DNA of 52,508 nucleotides from JAJRZX01 sp964407495 (GTDB lineage: Bacteria; Desulfobacterota; GWC2-55-46; JADFVP01). Position numbers and translations under genes: made by a program. Below the pieces are notes generated by a model that was not told where the DNA came from, searched no databases, and worked only from the letters and a program-made list of their open reading frames with translations. Of the stretch, positions 1-8,122 are shown piece by piece. The stretch covers positions 1-52,508 of the forward strand of contig CAYOVP010000009.1 of assembly GCA_964407495.1 (NCBI GenBank), given 5' to 3'. Positions within the stretch are counted from its first letter, which is position 1. Every line of letters begins with the position of its first letter.

Positions 1-115
1 GTGGGTTGGGGTGCGAGGGGGGTATGGGGGAAAGGGGGCTGAGTGGGCGAGGGGGTTATGGGGGCGAAAGGGTTGAGGGGGCGATGGAGGCTGAGTGGGC
101 GAGGGTGCAGCGGGG
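1..115. repeat. G-rich low-complexity tract at window edge
   Basis: Almost only G with scattered A, T and C on the plus strand. The phrase GGCTGAGTGGGCGAGGG occurs twice about 50 bases apart, and GCGAGGGGG-TATGGGGG-type words recur. Similar words appear near 13,500 and at the right window edge. No gene is visible. From here to the rpmH start (116-273) the sequence is AT-richer and should carry the rpmH promoter, but I see no convincing -35/-10 pair and no DnaA box (TTATCCACA). Confidence 0.7.
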
Positions 116-273
116 CAGGTACTGAGATCTAAAAGGGATGAAAAAAGGTGGCCGGGGTAGGATAATAAAAAGGAGGGCACGAAACCTCTTTCTTTAATCT
201 CGATCCTTGCCCATCTTCATAATATGAATAAAACAGCCAAGGTTTTGTATTATTTTCAGATGAAAGGTCGATC

Positions 274-426
274 ATGAAGAGAACATATCAGCCCAGCAGG
301 AGAAAGAGGCTCTCTACCCATGGCTTCATGGAGCGCATGAGTAGCCCAGGTGGCAGGGCCACCATAAAGCGCAGGAGGGCAAAGGGCAGAAAGAGGCTCA
401 CACCACAGGTCAGTTCTCCAAAGTAA
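274..426 (+). CDS. rpmH: 50S ribosomal protein L34
   Basis: This 50-residue, strongly basic protein starts MKRTYQPSRRKRLSTHGF and has the family signature GRATIKRRRAKGRKRL in its second half. L34 is a small protein of the large ribosomal subunit that contacts 23S rRNA. The length is slightly above the usual 44-46 residues because of a short C-terminal tail (TPQVSSPK). The start ATG gives the canonical N-terminus. The next gene, rnpA, begins two bases after the stop codon, which is the near-universal rpmH-rnpA arrangement and supports the call. No dnaA gene is present on the left, although it is often the neighbour of rpmH. Confidence 0.95.
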   Translation: MKRTYQPSRRKRLSTHGFMERMSSPGGRATIKRRRAKGRKRLTPQVSSPK

Positions 427-428
427 CT

Positions 429-800
429 GTGGCTCCCACAAAAAAGGGCCCATACGCCTTTACGCGTCAGATGAGGCTCTTGAGGTCGAGGGAGTTCCTC
501 GAGGCGCGGAAAAAGGGCAAGCGGGCCCATACAAAGAACTTCATAGTCTACACTCTCCCCAATGACGCCGGAACCAACAGGCTTGGCATCACGGCCAGCG
601 CCCGCGTCGGAGGTGCTGTTGCGAGAAACAGGGTCAAGAGGCTGGTACGCGAGTTCTTCCGCCTGAACAGGGAGAGGATCTCGCCTGGAAGGCCCATAGA
701 CATAGCAGTATATGTAAAGAAAAACATAGACCTCCGGTCCCTGAGCCTCGCCTCTGTGGAGGAAGAACTCGGAAGGATACTTGTAAACAGAAAACCCTGA
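429..800 (+). CDS. rnpA: Ribonuclease P protein component
   Basis: The 123-residue basic protein has the RNase P protein core, including the signature RNRVKRLVREFFR (about residues 66-78) and an N-terminal RLLRSREFLEARKKGKR segment. It binds RNase P RNA and helps 5' maturation of tRNA precursors. Translation is placed at a GTG only two bases after the rpmH stop, so the two are probably coupled. A short distance downstream follow yidD and yidC, completing the standard cluster. The N-terminal extension before KKGPYAFTRQMRLL is a few residues longer than in many homologues, so a slightly later start is possible but no better codon is seen. Confidence 0.93.
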   Translation: MAPTKKGPYAFTRQMRLLRSREFLEARKKGKRAHTKNFIVYTLPNDAGTNRLGITASARVGGAVARNRVKRLVREFFRLNRERISPGRPIDIAVYVKKNIDLRSLSLASVEEELGRILVNRKP

Positions 801-822
801 AGAAAACGAGTCAGGCTTATTT

Positions 823-1086
823 ATGATAAAAGGCCTTTTTTTATTACCCATTCTCCTCTACAGATACCTTGTCTCGCCCTTTCTGGCGCCACGTTGCAGG
901 TTTTTCCCGGGTTGCTCGGCCTATGCCGCAGAGGCCATACGAACACATGGCGCCGCCTACGGGCTCTACCTCGCAACAAAAAGACTCCTGAAGTGCCACC
1001 CCTTTCACCCCGGTGGTTACGACCCCGTACCACCCCTTGACAAGGTAGAAAAAACAGAGAAGAGGTTGGACCCATACTATGGATAA
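823..1086 (+). CDS. yidD: Membrane protein insertion efficiency factor YidD
   Basis: The protein has 87 residues. An N-terminal amphipathic/hydrophobic segment (LFLLPILLYRYLVSPFLAPRC) is followed by the family motif CRFFPGCSAYAAEAI, and then by KRLLKCHPFHPGGYDPVP, which is the diagnostic end of the YidD domain. YidD is membrane-associated and is thought to assist YidC-dependent insertion. The gene overlaps the next one, yidC, by eight bases, which implies translational coupling. It lies 22 bases after rnpA. Length and all conserved cysteines match the family, so the assignment is secure. Confidence 0.94.
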   Translation: MIKGLFLLPILLYRYLVSPFLAPRCRFFPGCSAYAAEAIRTHGAAYGLYLATKRLLKCHPFHPGGYDPVPPLDKVEKTEKRLDPYYG

Positions 1087-2725
1087 AAGGTCGATCCTCA
1101 CCATAATACTCTCCGCTATAATCATATTCTCCTACCCCTATATAATGAAGCGGTACTTCCCGCAACACAAGAAGGAGGCAACAGAGAAGACCGCTACCGT
1201 TGCATCTGGAAAATCAAAGGGAGAGAAGGCACCAGCCACGACTACCTCTAATCCCCCTGATTCCAATACCCAGGTCTCGGCAAGAGAAGTCTCCAACCCA
1301 GTAAAAACCCCGGCCCTCGAAGAGATCATCCATGTCGATACCCCCCTTTACAGGGCAGAACTTACAAATATCGGCGGCGGAATAAAGGCCTGGGAACTCA
1401 AAAAATACAGAAAGACAGCCGACAAAAACTCCCCCCTCGTTAACCTCGTGGAGATGCCCCCCTCGTCTCCCACCCTGAGTACGCGTCTCGTCTACGACTC
1501 GACCATAGAGAGTGCAGACCTCAAGGCACCGGTATCCACCCTTGTACTCTCTGCAAAGGACAAAAAAGAACTCGTCCTGAAGGGTAGAACAGCCCAGGGA
1601 CTGGAAATAGAGAAGAAGTACATATTCAAGGGCTCAGACTACCTCGTAGAGACAGAACTGCGTATCACCAATACTACGGGGCAGACCTTCAGCGGCTTTG
1701 TGGACACAGTGCTCCTTCGCGGCATGGAAAAGCCGAAGAAGAAAAAAAGGTCCCGCGCCTCCTACCACACGGGCGGCATCATACACATAGGCGAACACAT
1801 CATACGACACAAGGACAAGGACCCTGAAGAGACCCGCACTGCTCATGTTAAGTGGATAGGCATAGAGGACAAGTACTTCCTCTCCTCCCTGATACCCGTT
1901 ACAGACATACCCGTAAACTGGACCCTGGCCCCGCCTTCTGTTACCGGAAGAAGAGAGGTCGTTCGGGCAGGGACACGTTTTGCCCTGAAACTCGGCCCCG
2001 GCGAGACGGCACAGTATGCGTACAAGACCTTCATGGGGCCAAAGAAGTACGACCTCCTCTTGCGAGAAAAGAGCGGCCTCGAAGGAGCCGTGGAGTTCGG
2101 CTTCTTTGCCTTCATGGCAAGACCCCTCCTCCGGGTGCTGAACTTCTTCCAGTCCTTTGTGGGTAACTACGGCGTAGCCATCATCATGCTCACCATTGTA
2201 ATCAAAATAATATTCTATCCCCTCACTCACCATGGCCTCAAGTCCATGCAGGGGATGAAAAAGATCCAGCCCCAACTCCTTGCCATAAAAGAGAGGTACA
2301 AGAACGACAAGGAAAAACTCAACAAGGAGATAATGGCGCTCTACAAGAAGTACAAGATAAACCCTGTTGGCGGGTGCCTGCCCATGTTTCTCCAGATACC
2401 CGTCTTCATCGCCCTCTACGAGGTCCTCTATGCCTGCATAGAACTCCGCCACGCCCCCTTCATCCTCTGGCTCCAGGACCTCTCGGCCCATGACCCATAT
2501 TACATCACCCCCCTTGTCATGGGGGGCACCATGTTCCTCCAGCAGAAGATGACCCCCACGAGCGTGGACCCCACGCAGGCGAAGATGATGCTCTTCATGC
2601 CCATCATCTTCACGGTCATGTTCCTCAAATTCCCGGCAGGCCTTGTCATATACTGGCTCGTCAACAACATCCTCTCCATAGCCCAGCAGTACTACATAAA
2701 CAGAACAGACAAGGCTGCTGCCTGA
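1079..2725 (+). CDS. yidC: Membrane protein insertase YidC
   Basis: The 548-residue protein has an N-terminal membrane helix (about residues 4-24), a low-complexity Lys/Thr linker, a large periplasmic beta domain (about 80-320) and the C-terminal Oxa1-like five-helix core (about 350-540). The core shows IMLTIVIKIIFYPLTHHG, the cytoplasmic coiled hairpin, NPVGGCLPMFLQIPVFIALYEVL and a final FPAGLVIYWLVNN. YidC inserts and folds inner-membrane proteins alone or with SecYEG. The conserved positively charged groove residue, Arg in E. coli, is Lys here, a conservative change. The two-domain form is typical of diderm bacteria. It is the fourth gene of the rpmH cluster; mnmE follows after a short gap with no khg/jag gene between. 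Confidence 0.97.
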   Translation: MDKRSILTIILSAIIIFSYPYIMKRYFPQHKKEATEKTATVASGKSKGEKAPATTTSNPPDSNTQVSAREVSNPVKTPALEEIIHVDTPLYRAELTNIGGGIKAWELKKYRKTADKNSPLVNLVEMPPSSPTLSTRLVYDSTIESADLKAPVSTLVLSAKDKKELVLKGRTAQGLEIEKKYIFKGSDYLVETELRITNTTGQTFSGFVDTVLLRGMEKPKKKKRSRASYHTGGIIHIGEHIIRHKDKDPEETRTAHVKWIGIEDKYFLSSLIPVTDIPVNWTLAPPSVTGRREVVRAGTRFALKLGPGETAQYAYKTFMGPKKYDLLLREKSGLEGAVEFGFFAFMARPLLRVLNFFQSFVGNYGVAIIMLTIVIKIIFYPLTHHGLKSMQGMKKIQPQLLAIKERYKNDKEKLNKEIMALYKKYKINPVGGCLPMFLQIPVFIALYEVLYACIELRHAPFILWLQDLSAHDPYYITPLVMGGTMFLQQKMTPTSVDPTQAKMMLFMPIIFTVMFLKFPAGLVIYWLVNNILSIAQQYYINRTDKAAA

Positions 2726-2783
2726 GACCCGCACCCTACTTTCAAATTTCAAGGCCTCCCCTTTTCTGGTATATTTGCACTGT

Positions 2784-4196
2784 ATGAAGAACGCAGATAC
2801 CATTGCGGCCATCGCCACGCCTTCTGGCGAGGGAGGGGTTGGCATAATAAGGATAAGCGGCCAGGGTGTCTTGGATGTGGCAGAGAAGGTCTTTGTCCCA
2901 AGGGGTAGGGGGGGGTGGCCCCCTCGGCACAGGCATCTCGTGTACGGCGATGTCCAAGGACCCGGCGGGCCCATTGACCATGGTTTCCTTGTCTATATGA
3001 AAGGGCCCCATACCTATACAGGCGAGGACCTCGTGGAGTTACAACTTCACGGCAGCACCATCGTGCTCCAGCAGGCCCTGGACGCAGTATTTGCCGCTGG
3101 CGCCAGGCCCGCAGGCCCAGGGGAGTTCACACGGAGGGCCTTTCTTGCAGGCAGGTTGGACCTGACGCAGGCCGAGGCCGTGATGGACGTAATATCCGCG
3201 GCCACGCCCCAGGGCCTCGCATCGGCAAGGGCAAGGCTCTGCGGGAACCTCGCAAGGAGGGCAGAGGAGATATCCGGCCTTCTCACAGCCCTTATCACCC
3301 GCCTCGAGGCAGGTCTCGAGTTTCCCGAGGACATGGAGGCAGAAGCAGAGATTGCCCCGCCTTCCGGACTTGCCAGAGAAGGCCGCGAAATCGAAGAGTT
3401 GACCTCACATGTGGCCTCCCTTCTCGATTCATACCGCCAGGGCTCTGCACTCAGGCGGGGAGTCCGGGTCCTCATACTCGGCAGACCCAATGTAGGAAAG
3501 TCGAGCCTCCTGAACCTCCTTCTCGGCGAGGAACGGGCCATTGTCACCCACGTTCCCGGCACTACCCGTGATGTCATAGAAGAGACCATAAACATGCACG
3601 GCCTGGCCGTGCGCCTCATGGACACTGCCGGGCTTCGCGAGACCGCAGACTTCGTCGAGTCCCTGGGTGTGCGCGCGGCAAGAGACCGCATAGCCCAGGC
3701 AGACCTGGTGCTCTTCGTAGTCGATGCATCGAGCATTGACCCTGCAGCCGATGGCGAGATACTGAGGGGCCTTGAAGACAGAAGGGTGATAATCGTCGCC
3801 AATAAGTGCGATCTCCTCGGCAGAACCGATAAAGAAGCCGTAGGAAAAAAACTCTCTGCCATGAGCACTGCGCCTGTTGTGCTTGTCTCGGCACTTGAGA
3901 ATTGGGGTCTACAGGACCTTGAGGCCGCAATCTTCAGGAGCGTCACAGGACGTTCTCCTGGCCAAGGGCTGGACGAAGGCGAGGTGCTCGTCGCAACAGA
4001 ACGGCAACGCGAGGCCCTTCAGAGGGTTTTAAGTGGCCTCGAGAGGGCAGGGGGAGCGCTCTCAGGAGGCATGCCGCAGGACCTCGTTGCAGAGGATCTC
4101 CGCACAGCACTTGAGGGCCTGAAGGAACTTACCGGAGAGGTCACTACAGAGGACATACTCGATAGGATATTCTCCAAGTTCTGTATAGGTAAATAG
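2784..4196 (+). CDS. mnmE: tRNA modification GTPase MnmE (TrmE)
   Basis: The protein has 470 residues from the ATG chosen here; a TTG nine bases upstream would add three residues, but the family N-terminus is DTIAAIATPSGEGGVGIIRISG. Order of parts: N-terminal tetrahydrofolate-binding domain (about 1-120), helical domain, and an inserted G domain with GRPNVGKSS (P-loop), GTTRDVIEE, DTAGLRET and NKCDL. The C-terminus is CIGK, the catalytic cysteine tail. With MnmG it makes the 5-carboxymethylaminomethyl group on wobble U34 of some tRNAs. MnmG is not in this window. It continues the rpmH-yidC cluster. No strong ribosome binding site is visible before either start. Confidence 0.96.
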   Translation: MKNADTIAAIATPSGEGGVGIIRISGQGVLDVAEKVFVPRGRGGWPPRHRHLVYGDVQGPGGPIDHGFLVYMKGPHTYTGEDLVELQLHGSTIVLQQALDAVFAAGARPAGPGEFTRRAFLAGRLDLTQAEAVMDVISAATPQGLASARARLCGNLARRAEEISGLLTALITRLEAGLEFPEDMEAEAEIAPPSGLAREGREIEELTSHVASLLDSYRQGSALRRGVRVLILGRPNVGKSSLLNLLLGEERAIVTHVPGTTRDVIEETINMHGLAVRLMDTAGLRETADFVESLGVRAARDRIAQADLVLFVVDASSIDPAADGEILRGLEDRRVIIVANKCDLLGRTDKEAVGKKLSAMSTAPVVLVSALENWGLQDLEAAIFRSVTGRSPGQGLDEGEVLVATERQREALQRVLSGLERAGGALSGGMPQDLVAEDLRTALEGLKELTGEVTTEDILDRIFSKFCIGK

Positions 4197-4267
4197 GGCT
4201 GGTCTCTGGAGCCCTGTTGATATGTGGCAGGGCCTGTGCAAAGAGTGGTTTTTCTTTCCTCCTCTTT

Positions 4268-4374
4268 TTCGTAGTGCCATGGCCTGCACGGCGCACTGGT
4301 ATCCAGAGGGACTCCTACTCTGCGCCAATACTGGTTTTCTCTGTTCCACTTTCTTTTTCCTAAAAGAAAGTGGA
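4268..4374 (-). repeat. Intergenic hairpin repeat (module A plus tail), minus orientation
   Basis: Read on the minus strand, this is the hairpin CCACTTTCTTTT-AGG-AAAAAGAAAGTGG, the tail ACAGAGAAAACCAG, and about 65 further bases ending GCAGGCCATGGCACTACGA. The same order, including the last block, occurs on the plus strand at 6801-6972. The two copies therefore form a long inverted pair around the ZIP and antiporter genes. The copy lies in the 200-base space between mnmE and the ZIP gene. Confidence 0.8.
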
Positions 4375-4399
4375 AGTGCTGGAAGGGGCATACTGGGTA

Positions 4400-5349
4400 A
4401 TGTCTTTCTCTCTTCAGGGCCTGCCGGTTTTTTATCTTGGTCTCCTGGCCAGTCTTGCCACTGGTCTNNNNNNNNNNNNNNNNNNNNNNNNNNNNNNNNN
4501 NNNNNNNNNNNNNNNNNNNNNNNNNNNNNNNNNNNNNNNNNNNNNNNNNNNNNNNNNNNNNNNNNNNTTCAGGGCCTGCCGGTTTTTTATCTTGGTCTCC
4601 TGGCCAGTCTTGCCACTGGTCTTGCCACTGGTCTGGGCGCCATACCGGTCATGTTCTATCGAAGTGTCTCGCAGCGCACCCAGGACGTGATGATGGGGTT
4701 TGGAGCCGGTGTAATGCTGGCGGCAACGTCTTTTTCTCTCATTGTTCCTGCCATAGAGTCGGCAACAGAAGACGGAGCAGGCCGTGTCCTGGCGGCGCTG
4801 ATTGTTGCGGCAGGCATGTTTCTCGGCGCCATCTTCCTGCATCTCAGTGACAAGTACTCTCCCCACGAGCACTTCATAGCAGGCCCTGAGGGCGCTGACC
4901 CGCACAATCTCCGCCGTATCTGGCTCTTTATCATTGCCATTACTCTACATAATTTTCCCGAGGGTCTTGCCGTTGGCGTGGGTTTTGGCGGGGGCAATGT
5001 CTCCAATGGCGTGGCCCTGGCAGTGGGTATTGGGCTTCAGAACATTCCAGAGGGACTCGTCGTGGCCCTCGCGCTACTCACGGAGAGGTACTCGAGACGT
5101 GACGCCTTTTTCATAGCCCTGCTCACCGGACTTGTGGAGCCCCTTGGCGGGGCCATCGGTGCAGGTATAGTCACCCTTGCCAGACCTGTTCTGCCCTGGG
5201 CCCTGGCCTTTGCCGCTGGTGCCATGCTCTTTGTCATCAGCGACGAGATAATACCAGAGTCCCACCGCAAGGGTTTTGAGAAAGAGGCCACCTTTGGTGT
5301 AATGATAGGCTTTGTAGTTATGATGCTCCTTGATGTGACCTTGGGCTGA
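4400..5349 (+). CDS. ZIP family metal transporter (interrupted by an assembly gap)
   Basis: This is a divalent-metal transporter of the inner membrane (ZIP/ZupT type), with about eight hydrophobic segments. Segments IV and V carry the metal-site motifs HNFPEGLAVGVGF and NIPEGLVVALALL, and a histidine-containing loop SDKYSPHEH precedes them. The gene is split by 100 N. Bases 4413-4467 before the gap are identical to 4568-4622 after it. If these are merged as one sequence, an in-frame gene runs from ATG 4400 to the stop and encodes 264 residues, the normal family length. GGAAGGGG lies about 11 bases before this ATG. The substrate (zinc, iron, manganese) cannot be read from the sequence. The gene faces the antiporter gene convergently. 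Confidence 0.88.
4468..4567. other. Assembly gap of 100 N, probably false
   Basis: Exactly 100 unknown bases, the conventional length for a gap of unknown size. The 55 bases on the left edge are repeated exactly on the right edge. The right copy continues with a second TTGCCACTGGTC, a short tandem repeat that probably broke the assembly. Confidence 0.9.
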
Positions 5350-5446
5350 GCAGTCATGTGCAAAGGGTTTCTGGGTTCTCGACGGTATTTTCTTTCTTTA
5401 CTGCCGCCCGGTAGCGAAGACGTGGCGGCCACGGACCACGAACGAT

Positions 5447-6730
5447 CTATGCCACTTCCTCGTGGTCCAGTAGTCTTTTGACGGCCAGTATGAAGGCGCC
5501 GGTGAGAAAGAGGTTCAGTGCCAGCGAGAGCATGGCAACGGTTATCATGGGCCCGCCTATCTTGTACGAGATGGAGATTATGAGTACTCCAGCCCCCACC
5601 TCACCCCTGGGAAACATGCCAACAGCAAGGGCCAGTCTACTACGCCAGTGCGCCTCTCTTCTATAGCAGAAGAAGGGGAAGAGTTTGCCTATGTTGGAAA
5701 CTATAGTTACAACGAGGACGTGGAGGGCAAGCATGGGCCACCTTGACCCCGGCCCTCTGAGGGCCTTCTCTGCCACACCCGGCTCCCTGTCCACCACCAC
5801 CTGCCCCTCGCTGACCACATAGGCGCCAGCCAGTTCCGACTCGGCCCGCTCCACCAGGGGTAAAGGACCGGCAAGATCGCTCACAGCAGGCATGGAGAGA
5901 CCCACGAGGGCCATGAAAATGGTGGAGGTGACAAGTGCAACGAGCCTCTCTCCACGCCGCTCAAGAATGTCTCGGTCCTCTGCTCCGGCAGGGCCGCCCC
6001 GACCTCCAACCCTGGCCATGACACACCCAAGGACAAAGGCAGGAAGAAGAACCTCTATGTGTATGGGTACGAGTTCGTCAATGACCTTGCTGGACATGTA
6101 AACCGCCTCGGACAAGAGGGCAATGGCCACGCTGTATCCCAGGACCCAGGGCCATGACGCCGGAATTCTCAGTTTGTGGAGAAATCGCCACGCAGCAAAG
6201 ACCAGAATGCCCATGGGGATGACAACAACAAACAACTGCCAGCGCATGCCAACGAGCATCATCTGAAGAGGTATCATGAGGAGCACGGTGTCAAGATCGT
6301 CGAAAATGGCAAGGACCTTTATCTTCCTGAACATCCAGGTGCCGCCAAGCCCGGCCGCACTGAGCATGGAAAAGAGCACACCAGCAGAAGTAGGAGAGGC
6401 AAAACGGGATGTAAGAAGGGTCCTCTGCCAGAGACCAGGCCCGTTGTCACCGGAGAGGATAAAGACAAAGTACAGGGCAACAAGAAGCCAGGGTATGGTG
6501 GCCGCAGTGGCAGCAACAACATAATCCCACCCATAACTCCTGAGCCTCGATTTGTCGAGGTCAAACTCATACCCAACGTGTATCATGATGAAGCCCAGCA
6601 TAACGGTGGTGAGTAGTTTTATGACATGGGCGCTCAACTCGAATGCATGGGCAGAGACAAGAGAAGGCAGGGCCTGGGAGACCAGGAGCCCAAGGAGAAG
6701 AAAGAAAGAGAAGAGAAGTATTTTTTTCAT
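5447..6730 (-). CDS. Cation:proton antiporter (CPA family membrane protein)
   Basis: The 427-residue protein has an N-terminal signal-like helix and about twelve hydrophobic segments. Features of the Na+/H+ exchanger fold are visible: SRFASPTSAGVLFSMLSAAGLGG, the acidic pair in LAIFDDLDTVLLMIP (about residues 140-155) and MFPRGEVGAGVLIISI near the end. Such proteins exchange sodium or potassium for protons across the inner membrane. A charged, poorly conserved loop (about 235-330) contains ERRGERLVALVTS and a variable region. No regulatory TrkA-N domain is attached. The gene is convergent with the ZIP transporter, and both lie between inverted copies of the local repeat. The ion specificity is not determinable here. 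Confidence 0.85.
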   Translation of the reverse strand: MKKILLFSFFLLLGLLVSQALPSLVSAHAFELSAHVIKLLTTVMLGFIMIHVGYEFDLDKSRLRSYGWDYVVAATAATIPWLLVALYFVFILSGDNGPGLWQRTLLTSRFASPTSAGVLFSMLSAAGLGGTWMFRKIKVLAIFDDLDTVLLMIPLQMMLVGMRWQLFVVVIPMGILVFAAWRFLHKLRIPASWPWVLGYSVAIALLSEAVYMSSKVIDELVPIHIEVLLPAFVLGCVMARVGGRGGPAGAEDRDILERRGERLVALVTSTIFMALVGLSMPAVSDLAGPLPLVERAESELAGAYVVSEGQVVVDREPGVAEKALRGPGSRWPMLALHVLVVTIVSNIGKLFPFFCYRREAHWRSRLALAVGMFPRGEVGAGVLIISISYKIGGPMITVAMLSLALNLFLTGAFILAVKRLLDHEEVA

Positions 6731-6800
6731 CTCAAGACAAAGGCCTTCTTTTGTAATAAAAAAGAGAAAGAAGAGCCCCCTGGCCCCATATCAAAAAACC

Positions 6801-6972
6801 TTCCACTTTCTTTTAGGAAAAAGAAAGTGGAGCAAAGAAAACCAGTGTTTGCGCATAGTATGCGTCTCTATGTGCACCAATGCGCCGTGCAGGCCCTGGC
6901 ACTACGAAAACGTGGAGCAAAGAAAACCAGTGTTTGCGCAGGCCCCCGTCTCTCTGGATACCAGTGCGCGAT
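6801..6972 (+). repeat. Intergenic hairpin repeat with partial tandem duplication
   Basis: Full module A at 6801-6845 (CCACTTTCTTTT, AGG, AAAAAGAAAGTGG, then AGCAAAGAAAACCAG). About 65 bases of tail follow, then a second start of the unit at 6912-6930 (GTGGAGCAAAGAAAACCAG) and TCTCTGGATACCAGTGCGC. The tail is shared with the inverted copy at 4268-4374. The 300 bases between the antiporter and deformylase genes are filled mostly by this element. Confidence 0.8.
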
Positions 6973-7029
6973 GAAGATAGCAGCAATAGCAAAGAGAAAA
7001 ACACAAGATTGTAGAGAGGGTACTACCGC

Positions 7030-7521
7030 TCAATTATCGAGTTCACGCCTGAGGAGGTCTCTCTTCATGTCCGTTATCCTGTCAAGAAAGAGTATGCCAT
7101 CGAGGTGGTCGATCTCGTGCTGAAGGGCAACAGCCTCGAAGCCGCGTGCGTCTATCTCCAGGGGTTCTCCCTCTGGTGTAAGGGCGAAGACGCGAACCCT
7201 TCGCGACCTTGTGATATTTGCCCTGTACTCTGGTACAGAGAGACAACCCTCGCGGCCACGGCGTTTGCCGCTCCTGTAGACTATGCGCGGGTTCATGAGC
7301 CTGAGTAACCCGTGCCCCGGGTTTTGGGGTGTTACGTCCACGATGATTATCCTCTTCAAGACCCCGATCTGAGGCGCGGCTATACCAACCCCGCCATGGA
7401 AACGCATGGTCTCCACGAGGTCGTCTACAAGACCGAGTAGACCCTCCTTGCTTGGTTCGACTTCTTCTGATACCTCGTTCAGCAGGGGGTCGGGGTATTG
7501 AAGGACCTTGAGTATGGGCAT
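7030..7521 (-). CDS. def: Peptide deformylase (first copy)
   Basis: This 163-residue metalloenzyme removes the formyl group from the N-terminal methionine of new proteins. All three signature motifs are present: GGVGIAAPQIG (motif 1), EGCLSVP with the metal-ligand cysteine (motif 2) and QHEIDHLDG with the HExxH metal site (motif 3). It is followed on the same strand, further from its start, by the antiporter, and preceded by an ACT-domain gene 22 bases away, so these two are probably co-transcribed. A second deformylase gene lies only 2.2 kb away on the other strand beside fmt. This copy is the shorter, more canonical one, with no insertion between motifs 1 and 2. Confidence 0.95.
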   Translation of the reverse strand: MPILKVLQYPDPLLNEVSEEVEPSKEGLLGLVDDLVETMRFHGGVGIAAPQIGVLKRIIIVDVTPQNPGHGLLRLMNPRIVYRSGKRRGREGCLSVPEYRANITRSRRVRVFALTPEGEPLEIDARGFEAVALQHEIDHLDGILFLDRITDMKRDLLRRELDN

Positions 7522-7543
7522 TTCTTGGTGCCCTTCTTCTTTC

Positions 7544-8095
7544 TTAGAGTTCTCCGTAGTCTTCTATGGGATTGAGGCTTATCTTTACGCCAAGGTCTTC
7601 CGAGAGTGAGTCGAGTTGTCTTCTGAGGTAGGCCATCTCGACTTCCTCTGGTATGTAGACCTCCATGACCATGAGATAGAGGTCCTTGCCTGCCCCGCCC
7701 TTCCGGTGCCTTGCCTTTGTCTCGAGGTCCGTGATATTAATGTTGAGTTCGGCAAGTAGAAGAGCGGTCTTGTACACAATACCCGTTCTGTCCTCACCAT
7801 GGAGGGTTATGATGTAATTGGAGAGGGGGAGGGCCGCTCTGGTATTGCCCTCCGGGATTTCCTTAATGTCTATGGTGAGGGAGACACGCTCTGCCGCCTC
7901 CCTGATCTCCGCCCCAAGGCTCTGCGGGTCTACATCATGGGGTATGCTCATGATGAGTATGACGGAGAACTCTCCCTCGAGTATGGTCATACTCGAGTCT
8001 TCTATGTTGCACCCGTGCCTGTATAGCGGCTCTGCAAGGGCCGCGACTATGCCTGGCCGGTCACGTCCCATGGCGCTCAGCGAGTATTTTTTCAT
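7544..8095 (-). CDS. Tandem ACT-domain protein (GcvR-like)
   Basis: The protein has 183 residues with two ACT domains. The first begins SLSAMGRDRPGIVAALAEPLYRHGCNIEDS and the second IITLHGEDRTGIVYKTALLLAELNINITDLE. The DRPGIV/DRTGIV motifs at the first strand-helix turn are typical of amino-acid-sensing ACT domains. The arrangement matches GcvR, the glycine cleavage repressor accessory protein of enterobacteria, but no gcv genes are nearby. Its ligand and partner are therefore unknown, and 'amino-acid-sensing regulator' is the safe description. It is spaced 22 bases from the deformylase gene and 27 bases from rarA on the same strand, suggesting an operon rarA-ACT-def. Confidence 0.85.
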   Translation of the reverse strand: MKKYSLSAMGRDRPGIVAALAEPLYRHGCNIEDSSMTILEGEFSVILIMSIPHDVDPQSLGAEIREAAERVSLTIDIKEIPEGNTRAALPLSNYIITLHGEDRTGIVYKTALLLAELNINITDLETKARHRKGGAGKDLYLMVMEVYIPEEVEMAYLRRQLDSLSEDLGVKISLNPIEDYGEL

Positions 8096-8122
8096 CGTAC
8101 TGTCTCCGGGATCTTGAAGGTC

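Noticed and set aside
1..273. Possible replication origin next to rpmH
   Set aside because: No DnaA boxes, no AT-rich unwinding element and no dnaA gene are visible in the 273 bases present.
1634..2974. A 446-codon minus-strand open frame opposite yidC and the mnmE start
   Set aside because: It is a shadow of yidC with low-complexity acidic/His sequence and no conserved motif.
3047..3946. A 299-codon minus-strand frame opposite mnmE
   Set aside because: Antisense to a certain gene, Arg/Ser-rich and without motifs.
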